This document shows, piece by piece, positions 27,624-36,097 of a stretch of DNA of 64,000 nt. Source of the DNA: Falsiroseomonas bella. Lineage in GTDB: Bacteria > Pseudomonadota > Alphaproteobacteria > Acetobacterales > Acetobacteraceae. The notes beneath the pieces are model-generated. The model saw nothing but the letters and a program-made list of their open reading frames with translations, ran no database searches and was not told the DNA's origin. Position 1 is the first letter of the stretch. Every line of letters starts with the position of its first letter. Both the position numbers and the translations under genes were made by a program. Where the stretch lies: positions 496,001-560,000 of the forward strand of contig NZ_QGNA01000001.1 in the NCBI RefSeq assembly GCF_003173615.1, written 5' to 3'.

Positions 27624-28604
27624 ATGACCCTTCCGCTCGGCCGGCGCGCCGCGCTGTCCCTTCTTGCCATGCCGGCCATCGCGCAGGCGCAGACCGCATG
27701 GACGCCGACGCGCCCGATGCGCCTGGTGGTGCCCTTCGCGCCTGGCGGCCTGACGGACATCCTCGCCCGCGCCTGCGCCGAGCAGCTCCAGGCGCGCATC
27801 GGCCAGCCGGTGGTGGTGGAGAACCGCGGCGGCGCCGGCGGCAACCTGGCGGCCGAGGTCGTGGCGCGCGCGACGCCGGATGGCAGCACGGTGCTGGTCG
27901 CGACGCAGGGCATCATCGCCATCAACAAGGCACTCTATGCGCGGCTGTCCTATGACCCGGACGCGGATTTCACGCCCATCGGCATGCTCGGCCAACAGCC
28001 GAACCTGCTGGTGGTCTCGCCCAAGGCACTGCCGGACGTCTCCGACACTGCGCAGCTGGTCGCCAAGGCGAAGGCGACGCCGGGCGGGCTGAACTACGGG
28101 TCGAACGGCGTCGGCAGCTTCACCCATCTCTCGATGGAGCTGTTCCGCAGCATGGCGGGCATCGAGATGACCCATGTGCCCTATCGGGGCAGCGCACCGC
28201 TGCTGACCGACATGATCGCGGGCACGATCCCCGTCGCCTTCGACGGCCTGGCCACCTCCGCACCGCAGGTCGGCCAGGGTGGGCCGCTGCGCGCCATCGC
28301 CGTCAGCTCCGGCCAGCGCTTCCGCGCCATGCCCGATGTGCCCGCTGTCGCCGAGACGCTGCCGGGCTTCGACGCGAGCCCTTGGTATGGCCTGTTCATC
28401 CAGTCCGCGCTGCCGGAGCCGATCCAGGCGGGGCTGGAGGCCGCCTTCAAGGCCGTGCTGGAGAGCCCGGAATGGGCGGCCGTGCTGCAGCAGCGCCGCG
28501 CCGATGCGATGCCGCAGGGCCGTGCCGCGCTGGTGCCGCTGATGGCGCGGGAACGCCAGGTCTGGCGCGAGGCGGTGCAGCGGTCCGGCGCTCGCGCGGA
28601 CTGA
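27624..28604 (+). CDS. Tripartite tricarboxylate transporter substrate-binding protein (TctC/Bug), orphan
   Basis: A 326-residue Bug protein with signal peptide MTLPLGRRAALSLLAMPAIAQAQ (cleavage near 22). WTPTRPMRLVVPFAPGGLTDI is the family opening; ENRGGAGGNLAAEVVARA, GSNGVGSFTHLSMELF and VPYRGSAPLLTDMIAG are conserved ligand-pocket blocks. No TctA/TctB permease genes are adjacent, so it either borrows a permease encoded elsewhere, such as the one at 13.3-15.3 kb, or acts as a sensor. Bug proteins bind carboxylates, including amino acids and aromatic acids. It lies within the catabolic operon, followed by a MmgE/PrpD gene after 2 bp. Confidence 0.93.
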   Translation: MTLPLGRRAALSLLAMPAIAQAQTAWTPTRPMRLVVPFAPGGLTDILARACAEQLQARIGQPVVVENRGGAGGNLAAEVVARATPDGSTVLVATQGIIAINKALYARLSYDPDADFTPIGMLGQQPNLLVVSPKALPDVSDTAQLVAKAKATPGGLNYGSNGVGSFTHLSMELFRSMAGIEMTHVPYRGSAPLLTDMIAGTIPVAFDGLATSAPQVGQGGPLRAIAVSSGQRFRAMPDVPAVAETLPGFDASPWYGLFIQSALPEPIQAGLEAAFKAVLESPEWAAVLQQRRADAMPQGRAALVPLMARERQVWREAVQRSGARAD

Positions 28605-28606
28605 TC

Positions 28607-29863
28607 TTGCAGGACGTCATCGGCTGGGCGCTGCCGGGCCCGCCCGCCGGCAGTGCGACGGCGCGGAAGGCGCGGCTGCTCCTGCTCGACAGCCTGGGCT
28701 GCGCGCTTGCGGGGTTGCGGCATCCACGCGTTGCGGCCTTCGCGCGCGCGATGCAGGCCGCCTTCCCTGGCGACGTGACCCTGGCTGGCGCGCGGCTTGC
28801 GCCCGGCGTCGCCGCGGCGGTGCTCTCCACCGCGACCTGCTGGGACGAGGCGAATGAGGGCCTGGCCATCGCGCATGGCCGCCCGGCGCTGCCGGTGGCG
28901 CCGCTGGCGCTGGTCGCGCGCGCGCGCGGCGCGTCGGCGCACGACACGGTCGCGGCCTTCGCATTGGGCTACGAGGTCGCGGCGCGCGCCGGAGAAGCCT
29001 GGCGCATCAAGCCAGGCATGCATGTGGACGGTTCCTGGCACGGCCTGGGCGCCGCCGCCTGCGCGGCGCGGCTGGCGGGGCTCGGCGCCGGCGGCGTCGC
29101 GCGCGCGGTGCGGCTGGTGGCGTGCCAGGTGCCGTTCTCCCTCTACGCCCCGATCGCGGCGGGGATGGATGGGCGCAACAGCTACCCCGCGCATGCCGCG
29201 CTGCTCGGCAGCATGGCCGCCGCCGCCGCGGTGGCCGGGATGGATGCGCCGGAGGACGGCTTCGCGCAGGCGCGGCGGATCGCGCTCGGGCACGACGAGC
29301 AGGCAGTCACCACTGGCCCCGGCACCTGGCTGCTGGAGCACGCCTATCTCAAGCCCTTCGCCGGCGTGCGCCACGCGCATTACGCCGCCGCCGCCGCCAT
29401 CGCGCTGCGCGACCGCGTCTCCGCCACGCCGCAGCGCGTCGTCCTCTCCACCTACGCGGAGGCGCTGCGCTATGCCGGCAACCGCGCGCCGCGCGCCGCG
29501 ATCGCCGCGCAGTTCAGCCTGAGCTGGGCCGTCGCCGCCGCGCTGGTGCAGGGCGATCTCGGCCCTGCCGCCTACACGGATGCAGCCCTCGACGATCCGC
29601 GGCTGCGCGCGCTGGAAGTCAAGGTCGAGCTTGTCGAGGACAGCGCCCTCACCGCCATCGGCAAGCGCGGCGCGACCCTCACCGTGGATGGCGAGAGCGA
29701 GACCGTCACCGGCGTCACCGGCGACCCCGACCGCCCGATGACCGAAGCCGAGGCGATTGCGAAATTCGCGCGTTTCGCCGGGCCCACCCTCGGCGAAGCC
29801 GGCGTGGCGCGCGCCGTCGCCGCGCTGCTGCATGACGCGCCCGCCGAAAGCCTCTTCGCATGA
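28607..29863 (+). CDS. MmgE/PrpD family protein
   Basis: A 418-residue protein if it starts at TTG 28607, directly after the tctC stop; no better start is visible, so the true N-terminus is uncertain. LLLDSLGCALAGLRHP near 23-38 is the typical MmgE/PrpD N-terminal helix; DEANEGLAIAHGRPALPVAP stands where the family has the conserved Asp-Asp-His/HPG block; MHVDGSWHGLGAAACAARL and LKPFAGVRHAH match the remaining motifs. Family members are 2-methylcitrate dehydratase, cis-aconitate decarboxylase and related dehydratases. The divergent active-site block suggests a different substrate. Its stop overlaps the next ATG. Confidence 0.85.
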   Translation: MQDVIGWALPGPPAGSATARKARLLLLDSLGCALAGLRHPRVAAFARAMQAAFPGDVTLAGARLAPGVAAAVLSTATCWDEANEGLAIAHGRPALPVAPLALVARARGASAHDTVAAFALGYEVAARAGEAWRIKPGMHVDGSWHGLGAAACAARLAGLGAGGVARAVRLVACQVPFSLYAPIAAGMDGRNSYPAHAALLGSMAAAAAVAGMDAPEDGFAQARRIALGHDEQAVTTGPGTWLLEHAYLKPFAGVRHAHYAAAAAIALRDRVSATPQRVVLSTYAEALRYAGNRAPRAAIAAQFSLSWAVAAALVQGDLGPAAYTDAALDDPRLRALEVKVELVEDSALTAIGKRGATLTVDGESETVTGVTGDPDRPMTEAEAIAKFARFAGPTLGEAGVARAVAALLHDAPAESLFA

Positions 29864-30996
29864 CGGATGTGCTCGTAGCCGGCGCCGGGCCGGTCGGGCT
29901 GACGCTCGCGCTGGCGCTGCACCGGCGCGGCGTGGCGGTGCGCGTATTGGAGAAGCGCGCCGAACTCTCCACCGCCTCCCGCGCATCCACCTTCCATCCG
30001 CCGACGCTGGAGGCGCTGGACGAGCTCGGCGTGTTCGCCGCGCTGCGGCCCGGCGGCGTGCAGGTGGACCGCATCCTCTGGCGCAGGGTGGACAGCGGCG
30101 AGGGCGCGATCCTCGACCTCGGCATCCTGAAGGGGGAGACACGCTTCCCCTTCCGCTGGCACCGCGAGCAGCAGTTTCTGACGCCCGCGCTGCTCGCCGC
30201 GCTGCCCGCGGGCACCGTGCGCTTCCATGCGGGCATCTCGGCGCTGGCGCAGGACGAGCGCGGCGTCGCAGTCACTTGCGAGGACGGCAGCACGCATCGC
30301 GCCCGCTACCTCATCGGCTGCGACGGCTCCTCCGGGGCGGTGCGTGGGCTGGCGGGCATCGCGACGGAGACAAGCGACTACGCGCACCGCGTGCTGCGGC
30401 TGCTGACGCCGCTCGACCTGCGCGACCACGTGCCGGGGCTGGACGGGCTCGGCTACCTCTACGACGCGTCGGGATCCTGCTCGCTCCTGCGCATGCCGCA
30501 GGTCTGGCGCGTGATCCTGCGCGTCCCGCCGACGATGACCGATGACGAAGCGCTCTCGGAGGGTCACGCGCGCGCGCAGCTCGCGCGCTTCCTGCCGCAG
30601 GTGGGGGGCATGCCGATCGACGGGCGCGACGTCTATGGCGTACGCAAGGCGATGGCGGTGGGCTATCGCGCCGGCCGCGTGCTGCTGGCGGGCGATGCCG
30701 CGCATCTCACCAACACGCGCGGTGGCATGAACATGAATGCCGGCATCCACGATGCGATGACGCTGGCAGCGACGTTGCGCCGCGTCCTCGATGGCGGCGG
30801 CGAGGCGCTGCTGGACGCCTGGGCGGATGCGCGGCTGGGCACGGTGCGGAACGCCCTGCTGCCACGCACCGATGCGCGCGTGGCGGCGGCCCCCTCGGGC
30901 GAGGTCGCGCGCATGGCGGCGCTGGCGCCCGATCAGCAGCGCGCCTGGGCGCGGGAGGCGAGCATGCTGGACATCGCGAAGGTGGGCGCGCCGTGA
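29860..30996 (+). CDS. FAD-dependent monooxygenase (PHBH/UbiH type)
   Basis: A 378-residue group A flavoprotein monooxygenase. It shows VAGAGPVGLTLALALHRRG near residues 6-24 (GxGxxG), the DG fingerprint YLIGCDGSSGAVR near 148-160 and the second FAD motif GRVLLAGDAAHLTNTRGG near 270-287. Such enzymes hydroxylate aromatic or heteroaromatic acids, or perform Baeyer-Villiger-like steps, using NAD(P)H and O2. It is translationally coupled to the PrpD-like gene upstream (ATGA) and to the racemase-fold gene downstream (GTGA). Its presence implies that the pathway includes an oxygenase step. The substrate is unknown. Confidence 0.92.
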   Translation: MTDVLVAGAGPVGLTLALALHRRGVAVRVLEKRAELSTASRASTFHPPTLEALDELGVFAALRPGGVQVDRILWRRVDSGEGAILDLGILKGETRFPFRWHREQQFLTPALLAALPAGTVRFHAGISALAQDERGVAVTCEDGSTHRARYLIGCDGSSGAVRGLAGIATETSDYAHRVLRLLTPLDLRDHVPGLDGLGYLYDASGSCSLLRMPQVWRVILRVPPTMTDDEALSEGHARAQLARFLPQVGGMPIDGRDVYGVRKAMAVGYRAGRVLLAGDAAHLTNTRGGMNMNAGIHDAMTLAATLRRVLDGGGEALLDAWADARLGTVRNALLPRTDARVAAAPSGEVARMAALAPDQQRAWAREASMLDIAKVGAP

Positions 30997-31742
30997 TCCA
31001 CCCGCCCCGCCGCTGGCATCCCACGCACCGCGTCGGGCTGCTCTCGCCCTCCGCCAATCCGGCCGTGGAGCCGGAGATGCGCCACCTTCTGCCGCATCAG
31101 GCGGCGCTGCATGTCGCGCGGCTTCCGGTGATGCCGAACACCACGCTCGAGCAGCGCAACGCTGCCTATCCCGCCCATGTCGAGACCGCTCTCGGCGCCT
31201 TCGGCGCGCTGGCGCTGGATGCGGTGATAGTCGGCCTCACCGGGCCGAGCTACGCGCTGCCGCCGCAAGAGGACCAGGCCCTGCAGGACCGGCTCTCGGC
31301 TGGCGCCGGCCGCCCGGTGATCCTTGCCGCCCGCGCCATCGCGGAGGCGCTGGCGGCGCTGGGGCGCACGCGGCTGCTGCTGTTCTCGCCTTATCCGGGC
31401 TGGCTGACGGAGCGCGCCGAGCGCTACTGGTCGGAGGCGGGGCTCGACCTGGTCCAATCCTTCAAGGTCTCGGACACGTTCCGCGCCTATGACCTGACAC
31501 CGGAAGAAGTGGCCGACGGCCTCGCGAAGCTCTCCCCGTCGCCGGATTGCGCCGTGCTGATCTCGGGCACCGGCGCGGCGACGCTGGACGCGATGGAATG
31601 GATGCGGGCGCGGCTCGGCGTGCCGCTGCTCTCATCGAACATCGCCTGCGCCTTCGCCGCCTGCCGCAGGCTGGACCTGCCGGCGAGCGAGGCGATGCGG
31701 TCCTGCTGCCCGGACCTGGCGGGGCAACTCCCCCGCCCATAG
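30993..31742 (+). CDS. Maleate isomerase/arylmalonate decarboxylase family protein (Asp/Glu racemase fold)
   Basis: A 249-residue protein starting at GTG 30993, overlapping the monooxygenase stop. RVGLLSPSANPAVEPEM near 13-29 matches the N-terminal signature of maleate cis-trans isomerases and arylmalonate decarboxylases, and the second half-site appears as PLLSSNIACAFAACRRL near 213-230. At the place of the first catalytic Cys the sequence reads IVGLTGPSYALP, with no cysteine. In the known enzymes the presence of one or two cysteines separates decarboxylase from isomerase or racemase activity, so this may be a decarboxylase-like variant. It ends the catabolic operon; its stop codon lies in a hairpin. 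Confidence 0.82.
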   Translation: MIHPPRRWHPTHRVGLLSPSANPAVEPEMRHLLPHQAALHVARLPVMPNTTLEQRNAAYPAHVETALGAFGALALDAVIVGLTGPSYALPPQEDQALQDRLSAGAGRPVILAARAIAEALAALGRTRLLLFSPYPGWLTERAERYWSEAGLDLVQSFKVSDTFRAYDLTPEEVADGLAKLSPSPDCAVLISGTGAATLDAMEWMRARLGVPLLSSNIACAFAACRRLDLPASEAMRSCCPDLAGQLPRP

Positions 31743-31748
31743 GCGGGG
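31731..31748. terminator. Hairpin spanning a stop codon between convergent genes
   Basis: CCCCGCC-CATA-GGCGGGG forms a 7-bp GC stem with a 4-nt loop that includes part of the isomerase-family gene's stop codon (31740-31742). It separates that gene from the convergent DUF6481 gene. There is no T-run on either strand, so if it terminates transcription it is a non-canonical, possibly bidirectional element. Confidence 0.4.
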
Positions 31749-31760
31749 AACCGGGCAAAC

Positions 31761-32165
31761 CTAGCGCTGGCGCGCCTTGCGGGCGTCCATCATGGCCTTG
31801 TGGGCAGCCGCCAGCGTATGGGCACGGTTGCGCTGGTCGGCGGCCCGGCGGGCGGCGGCGTTGGCGGCCTCGATCTCGGCCGCGCGGCGGCGGGCGAGTT
31901 CTTCCTGCGCCTTGCGCTCGGCCTCGCGCTTGGCAGCCTGGCGCGCAGCCTCGGCGGCCTGCTTCTCGGCCAGCTTCGCGGCGCGCTTCTCGGCCTCGCG
32001 GGCGGCGCGCGCCTCGGCGATGGCCTTCTGCTCGGCCATGCGCTTCTGCACCTCGGGATCCTCGAGGCGGGACTTCATCGCGGCGAACTTCTCGGCGGCG
32101 GCCTTGCGGGCCTCCTCCGCGGCGTTCTTGCGCTCGTTGAAATCGAAGAGCTTCTTCGTCTGCAT
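31761..32165 (-). CDS. DUF6481 family small coiled-coil protein
   Basis: A 134-residue, highly charged protein starting MQTKKLFDFNERKNAAEEAR. It consists mainly of Ala, Lys, Arg and Glu in heptad-like order from about residue 10 to 115, so one long alpha-helix or coiled coil is expected, with no membrane segment or signal. The FDFNERKNAAEEARKAAAEK opening and the AHTLAAAHKAMMDARKARQR-like ending are typical of DUF6481, known from Acetobacteraceae and sphingomonads and without assigned function. The strongly basic C-terminus could bind nucleic acid; this is speculation. It is convergent with the preceding operon. Confidence 0.8.
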   Translation of the reverse strand: MQTKKLFDFNERKNAAEEARKAAAEKFAAMKSRLEDPEVQKRMAEQKAIAEARAAREAEKRAAKLAEKQAAEAARQAAKREAERKAQEELARRRAAEIEAANAAARRAADQRNRAHTLAAAHKAMMDARKARQR

Positions 32166-32259
32166 CGTGCGCCATTTAGCCGCAGGCACGGCCAAGGTGA
32201 AGGGGTCGTGGGCCGCGGCAGGCGCAACCCACCCCCCTCATCACTTCGTGAGCATGGGT

Positions 32260-33225
32260 TCAGTTCGCCAGCGTGACGCCGGATTCCCTCACCAGCGCGG
32301 CCCAGCGCGCGACCTCGGCCTGATGGAAGGGGCCGAATTCCGCGGGCGGCATGGTGGCGATGCGGAAGCCCGCCGCCTCCAGCCGGCCGCGCAGCACGGG
32401 GTCGGCCAGCGCCGCAACGGTGGCGTCGTAGCCCGTCTGCAGGATCGGCGCGGGCGTGCCCTGCGGCGCGAACAGGCCGAACCAGGCATCGCCCGAGACA
32501 TAGTCGTAGCCGAGCTCCTTCAGCGTCGGGACCTCCGGGATGTCGGGAAAGCGCGCATCGCCGCCGACGCCGAGCGCGCGGATGCGCCCGCCTGCCGCCA
32601 GGCCCGAAACGCTGGCCCAGGTCGCCATCATGAAATCCACCGTCCCCGCCGCCAGGTCCTGCGCCGCCGGCGCGGCGCCGCGATAGGGCACATGCGTGGC
32701 GTTCATCCCGTTCCGCCGCGCGAAGGTCTCGCTCATCAGATGGGACGACGAGCCGGCCGAGGAGGAGGCATAGGACAGCCCCCGTCCCGGCTGCCGCCCC
32801 AACGCCACCAGCTCCGCCACCGTCCTGGCCGGGGAAGAGGCCGGCACCACCAGCGCATGCGGTGCGCGGGCCACCAGGCTGATCGCGGCGAAGCCCGCGG
32901 GGTCATAGGGCAGGTTGGGGATCAGCGCGCCGTTCGTGGCATGCGTCTGGTTGTTGCCGAGCACCAGCGTGTAGCCGTCCGGCGCGGCGCGGAAGGCGTC
33001 CTGCGTGCCGATCACGCCGCCGCCGCCGCCCTTGTTGTCCACCACCACCTGCTGCCCCCAACGATCCTGCCACTTCGCCGCCAGGGCGCGGGCCAGGACA
33101 TCCGTGGTGCCGCCGGGCGGAAAGGGCACGATCAGCCGCACTGCCCGCGTCGGCCAGGCCGGCGACTGCGCCAGCGCCGGGCTGGCGAGCAGGGGCAAGG
33201 CGAGCAGGGCGCGGCGCGCGATCAT
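32260..33225 (-). CDS. Tripartite tricarboxylate transporter substrate-binding protein (TctC/Bug), orphan
   Basis: A 321-residue Bug protein. The signal peptide is MIARRALLALPLLASPALAQ (cleavage near 20). WPTRAVRLIVPFPPGGTTDV near 25-44, DNKGGGGGVIGTQDAF, YASSSAGSSSHLMSETF and HVPYRGAAPAAQDLAAGTVD are the ligand-loop motifs. GGAGGACC precedes the ATG by 6 nt. It has no adjacent permease and stands alone between the DUF6481 gene and the divergent PanE-like gene, a common pattern in genomes with expanded Bug repertoires. The ligand is not predictable; it is probably a carboxylate. Confidence 0.93.
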   Translation of the reverse strand: MIARRALLALPLLASPALAQSPAWPTRAVRLIVPFPPGGTTDVLARALAAKWQDRWGQQVVVDNKGGGGGVIGTQDAFRAAPDGYTLVLGNNQTHATNGALIPNLPYDPAGFAAISLVARAPHALVVPASSPARTVAELVALGRQPGRGLSYASSSAGSSSHLMSETFARRNGMNATHVPYRGAAPAAQDLAAGTVDFMMATWASVSGLAAGGRIRALGVGGDARFPDIPEVPTLKELGYDYVSGDAWFGLFAPQGTPAPILQTGYDATVAALADPVLRGRLEAAGFRIATMPPAEFGPFHQAEVARWAALVRESGVTLAN

Positions 33226-33294
33226 CGCAGGGTCCTCCGGTCCGGGCGCCGCCATTGTTGCCGCACCGCGCCGCTTGCGGCAGAGGGATTCGGC

Positions 33295-34290
33295 ATGAAG
33301 GTCACGGTTCTCGGCATCGGCGCGATCGGCGGCTGGCTGGCGGCAGGCTTTGCCGCCGGCGGCGCGGAGGTGGCGGCGCTCGCCCGCGGCGGCACCCTCG
33401 CCGCGCTCCGGCGGGACGGGCTGGTGCTGCGCGACGGCACGGCCGAGCGCCGCTTTCCCCTCCACGCCGCCGCCGATCCGGCCGACCTGCCGGTGCCGGA
33501 GTTGCTGGTGCTCGGCCTCAAGGGCCAGGACCTGCCGGGCGCGCTGCCGCTGATCCGGGCGGCGATGGGCCCGGAAACGCGCGTGCTCTCGGCCCAGAAC
33601 GGCGTGCCCTGGTTCTTCCTGCAGGGCTTCGGCGGCCCGCTGCGCGACGCGGCGCTGGAGAGCGTGGACCCCGGCGGCGCGCTGGCCGCTTCCATCCCGC
33701 CCGGGCGCATCCTGGCGGCCGTGGTGCATGCCGCCGCCACAGCCGAGGCGCCCGGCGTGATCCGCCTCGCCAAGGCCGACCGCCTGCCGATCGGCGACAT
33801 GGGGGGCACGAACGGGCCGCTGCTGGAGGCGACGGTCGCCATGCTCCGCGCCGGCGGCATCCCGGCCGAGCCCACCGCGGCGCTCCGGCAGGAGATCTGG
33901 CGGAAGCTGTGGGGCAATTCGAACATGAACCCCCTCAGCGCCCTCTGCCGCGCCACCCTTTCCGACATGCTGGACGAGCCCGGCGTGCGCAGCCTGGCGG
34001 AGGCGATGATGGCGGAGATGGACGGGCTCGGGCAGGCGATCGGCCTGGCGCCGCTCGGCTCCATCGCGGACCGCATGGCCGTCACCCGCCGGATCGGCGC
34101 CTTCCGGACCTCCATGCTGCAGGACCTGGAGGCCGGGCGGCGGCTGGAGCTCGGCCCGATCCTCGGCGCCCTGGTGGAGATGGCGGAGCGGCTGGGCCAC
34201 CCCGCCCCGGTGATGCGCGGGGTGCATGGGCTGGTGGCGCTGCTGGAACGCGTGTCGGATCGCCGCAGGGCGGCACGCCCGGAGGCGTGA
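33295..34290 (+). CDS. 2-dehydropantoate 2-reductase family protein (ApbA/PanE)
   Basis: A 331-residue protein with Rossmann motif GIGAIGGWLAAG at residues 7-18, an SAQNGVPWFF block near 99-108 and the C-terminal catalytic region RQEIWRKLWGNSNMNPLSAL near 200-219, where the Lys and Asn residues of the KxxxN motif lie. PanE reduces ketopantoate to pantoate with NADPH for pantothenate synthesis. The 70-bp gap to the divergent TctC gene holds the promoter. Many PanE-like paralogues act on other 2-oxo acids, and no other pantothenate gene is nearby, so I do not assign panE with certainty. Confidence 0.88.
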   Translation: MKVTVLGIGAIGGWLAAGFAAGGAEVAALARGGTLAALRRDGLVLRDGTAERRFPLHAAADPADLPVPELLVLGLKGQDLPGALPLIRAAMGPETRVLSAQNGVPWFFLQGFGGPLRDAALESVDPGGALAASIPPGRILAAVVHAAATAEAPGVIRLAKADRLPIGDMGGTNGPLLEATVAMLRAGGIPAEPTAALRQEIWRKLWGNSNMNPLSALCRATLSDMLDEPGVRSLAEAMMAEMDGLGQAIGLAPLGSIADRMAVTRRIGAFRTSMLQDLEAGRRLELGPILGALVEMAERLGHPAPVMRGVHGLVALLERVSDRRRAARPEA

Positions 34291-34354
34291 ATCTGCCCCG
34301 CCATGCATTCTTCGGGGCTGATACGGCGGGCCGCGAAACGCTATATGCCCGGCC

Positions 34355-35965
34355 ATGAGCGAAACCCTGGCCGTTGACGCGGTCGCGCGGGAAGCCGCGC
34401 GCCGGCGCACCTTCGCGATCATCGCCCACCCCGACGCGGGCAAGACCACCCTGACCGAGAAGCTGCTGCTGAAGGGCGGCGCGATCCAGCTTGCCGGCGC
34501 GGTGCGCGCCAAGGGCAATGCACGCCGCACGCGGTCGGACTGGATGAAGATCGAGCAGGACCGCGGCATCTCCGTGGCGACCAGCGTCATGACCTTCGAG
34601 CGCGCGGGCGTGGTGTTCAACCTGCTGGACACGCCGGGCCACGAGGATTTTTCGGAAGACACCTACCGCACGCTGACGGCCGTGGACGCCGCGGTGATGG
34701 TGCTCGATGCCGCCAAGGGCATCGAGAGCCAGACCCGCAAGCTGTTCGAGGTGTGCCGCCTGCGCGACATCCCGATCGTCACCTTCGTCAACAAGATGGA
34801 CCGCGAGGCGCGCGATCCCTTCGAGCTGATCGACGAGATCGAGAAGACGCTGGCGCTCGACGCCGCCCCCGTCGCCTGGCCGGTCGGCCGCGCCAGCGAG
34901 TTCTGGGGCACCTACGACATCCTGGCCAAGCGCCTGATGCCCGTGGACGCGAGCGAGGACGAGGGCATCCCGGTCAGCGGCTACGACGACCCGAAGATCG
35001 CGGAGCTGGTCGGCGAGGCACGCGCCACGGCGCTGGCCGAGGAGGTCCTGCTGGCCGAGGCCGGCCTCAAGCCCTTCGATCTCCAGGCATTCCGTGAGGG
35101 CACGCTGACGCCGGTGTTTTTCGGCAGTGCGCTGCGCGATTTCGGCGTGGGCCACCTGCTGGAAGGGCTCGCCCGCTTCGCGCCGCCGCCCGGCGCGCGC
35201 GAGGCCGATCCGCGTGACGTGGAGCCGGAGGAGCCGCGCCTGACCGGCTTCGTCTTCAAGGTCCAGGCCAACATGGACCCCAACCACCGCGACCGCGTCG
35301 CCTTCGTGCGGCTGTGCAGCGGGCGGCTGACCAAGGGCATGCGCCTGCGCCAGGTCCGCACCGGCAAGCAGGTGCCGGTCAACGCGCCGCTGTTTTTCTT
35401 CGCCAAGGAACGCCAGGTGGCCGAGGAAGCCTGGCCCGGCGACGTCGTCGGCATCGCCAACCACGGCACGCTGCGCATCGGCGACACGCTGACCGAGGGC
35501 GAGGAGGTCAACTTCAAGGGCGTGCCGAGCTTCGCGCCGGAGATCCTGCGGCATGTCCGGCTGGAAGACCCGATGCTGGCGAAGAAGCTGCGCACCGCGC
35601 TCGACCAGCTCGCCGAGGAAGGCGTCGTGCAGATCTTTCGGCCGTTGGACGGCAGCCCGCCGGTGGTAGGCGTCGTCGGCCAGCTTCAGCTCGACGTGCT
35701 GCAATCGCGCCTGAAGGTCGAGTACGGCGTGCCTGCCGGCTTCGACGCCACGCGCTGGCAGGTGCTGCGCTGGATCAGCGGCGACCGCGCGCAGATCGAA
35801 CGCTGGGCCGCCACCAACCGCGGCGACACGGCGGAGGACCATGACGGCGAATACGTCGCGCTGTTCAGCAGCGACTGGCGCCGCAAGCGGGCGGAGGAGG
35901 ATTTCCCCGAGCTCAAGTTCCACGCCGTGCGGGAACAGCACGGGGTGGTGCAGATGGCGCGGTGA
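34355..35965 (+). CDS. prfC: Peptide chain release factor 3
   Basis: A 536-residue translational GTPase of normal RF3 length. The G1 loop AHPDAGKTTLTEKLL is near 24-38, followed by KGNARRTRSDWMKIEQDRGI with the switch I region and effector Ile, G3 DTPGHEDFSEDTYRTL near 94-109, and G4 NKMDREARDP near 148. Domain II starts near 290 (FVFKVQANMDPNHRDRVAF), and domain III contains FRPLDGSPPVVGVVGQLQLDVL, both RF3-specific. It recycles RF1/RF2 from the ribosome after peptide release. It is transcribed alone, 64 bp after the PanE-like gene. RF3 is patchily distributed in bacteria. Confidence 0.97.
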   Translation: MSETLAVDAVAREAARRRTFAIIAHPDAGKTTLTEKLLLKGGAIQLAGAVRAKGNARRTRSDWMKIEQDRGISVATSVMTFERAGVVFNLLDTPGHEDFSEDTYRTLTAVDAAVMVLDAAKGIESQTRKLFEVCRLRDIPIVTFVNKMDREARDPFELIDEIEKTLALDAAPVAWPVGRASEFWGTYDILAKRLMPVDASEDEGIPVSGYDDPKIAELVGEARATALAEEVLLAEAGLKPFDLQAFREGTLTPVFFGSALRDFGVGHLLEGLARFAPPPGAREADPRDVEPEEPRLTGFVFKVQANMDPNHRDRVAFVRLCSGRLTKGMRLRQVRTGKQVPVNAPLFFFAKERQVAEEAWPGDVVGIANHGTLRIGDTLTEGEEVNFKGVPSFAPEILRHVRLEDPMLAKKLRTALDQLAEEGVVQIFRPLDGSPPVVGVVGQLQLDVLQSRLKVEYGVPAGFDATRWQVLRWISGDRAQIERWAATNRGDTAEDHDGEYVALFSSDWRRKRAEEDFPELKFHAVREQHGVVQMAR

Positions 35966-35989
35966 CGGGTCCTTTTTCTGCAACCGCGC

Positions 35990-36004
35990 TTAACGAGGAT
36001 TTAG
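35990..36004. promoter_or_regulatory. Candidate CtrA binding box upstream of the chemoreceptor gene
   Basis: TTAA-CGAGGAT-TTAG matches the alphaproteobacterial CtrA consensus TTAA-N7-TTAA at seven of eight defined positions. It lies about 95 bp before the chemoreceptor ATG. CtrA controls motility and chemotaxis genes in many alphaproteobacteria, so the location makes sense, but a single near-match is weak evidence. Confidence 0.35.
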
Positions 36005-36097
36005 GGAGCACCCGCTAGGAGATCGGCCGTCGCGCGCAGACCGGCCGCCGACCGCCGGCCATGCACGACTCGGCAAGGCCCCAGGAGATCTCCAAGC

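Noticed and set aside
32260-34662. An 800-codon minus-strand frame covering the TctC gene and the opposite strand of the PanE-like and RF3 genes
   Set aside because: The upstream 479 codons are antisense to two well-supported genes. The real start at 33225 has a ribosome site and a signal peptide.
35966-35985. Terminator after prfC (a short T-run at about 35972-35976)
   Set aside because: The T-run CTTTTTC has no preceding GC-rich hairpin.
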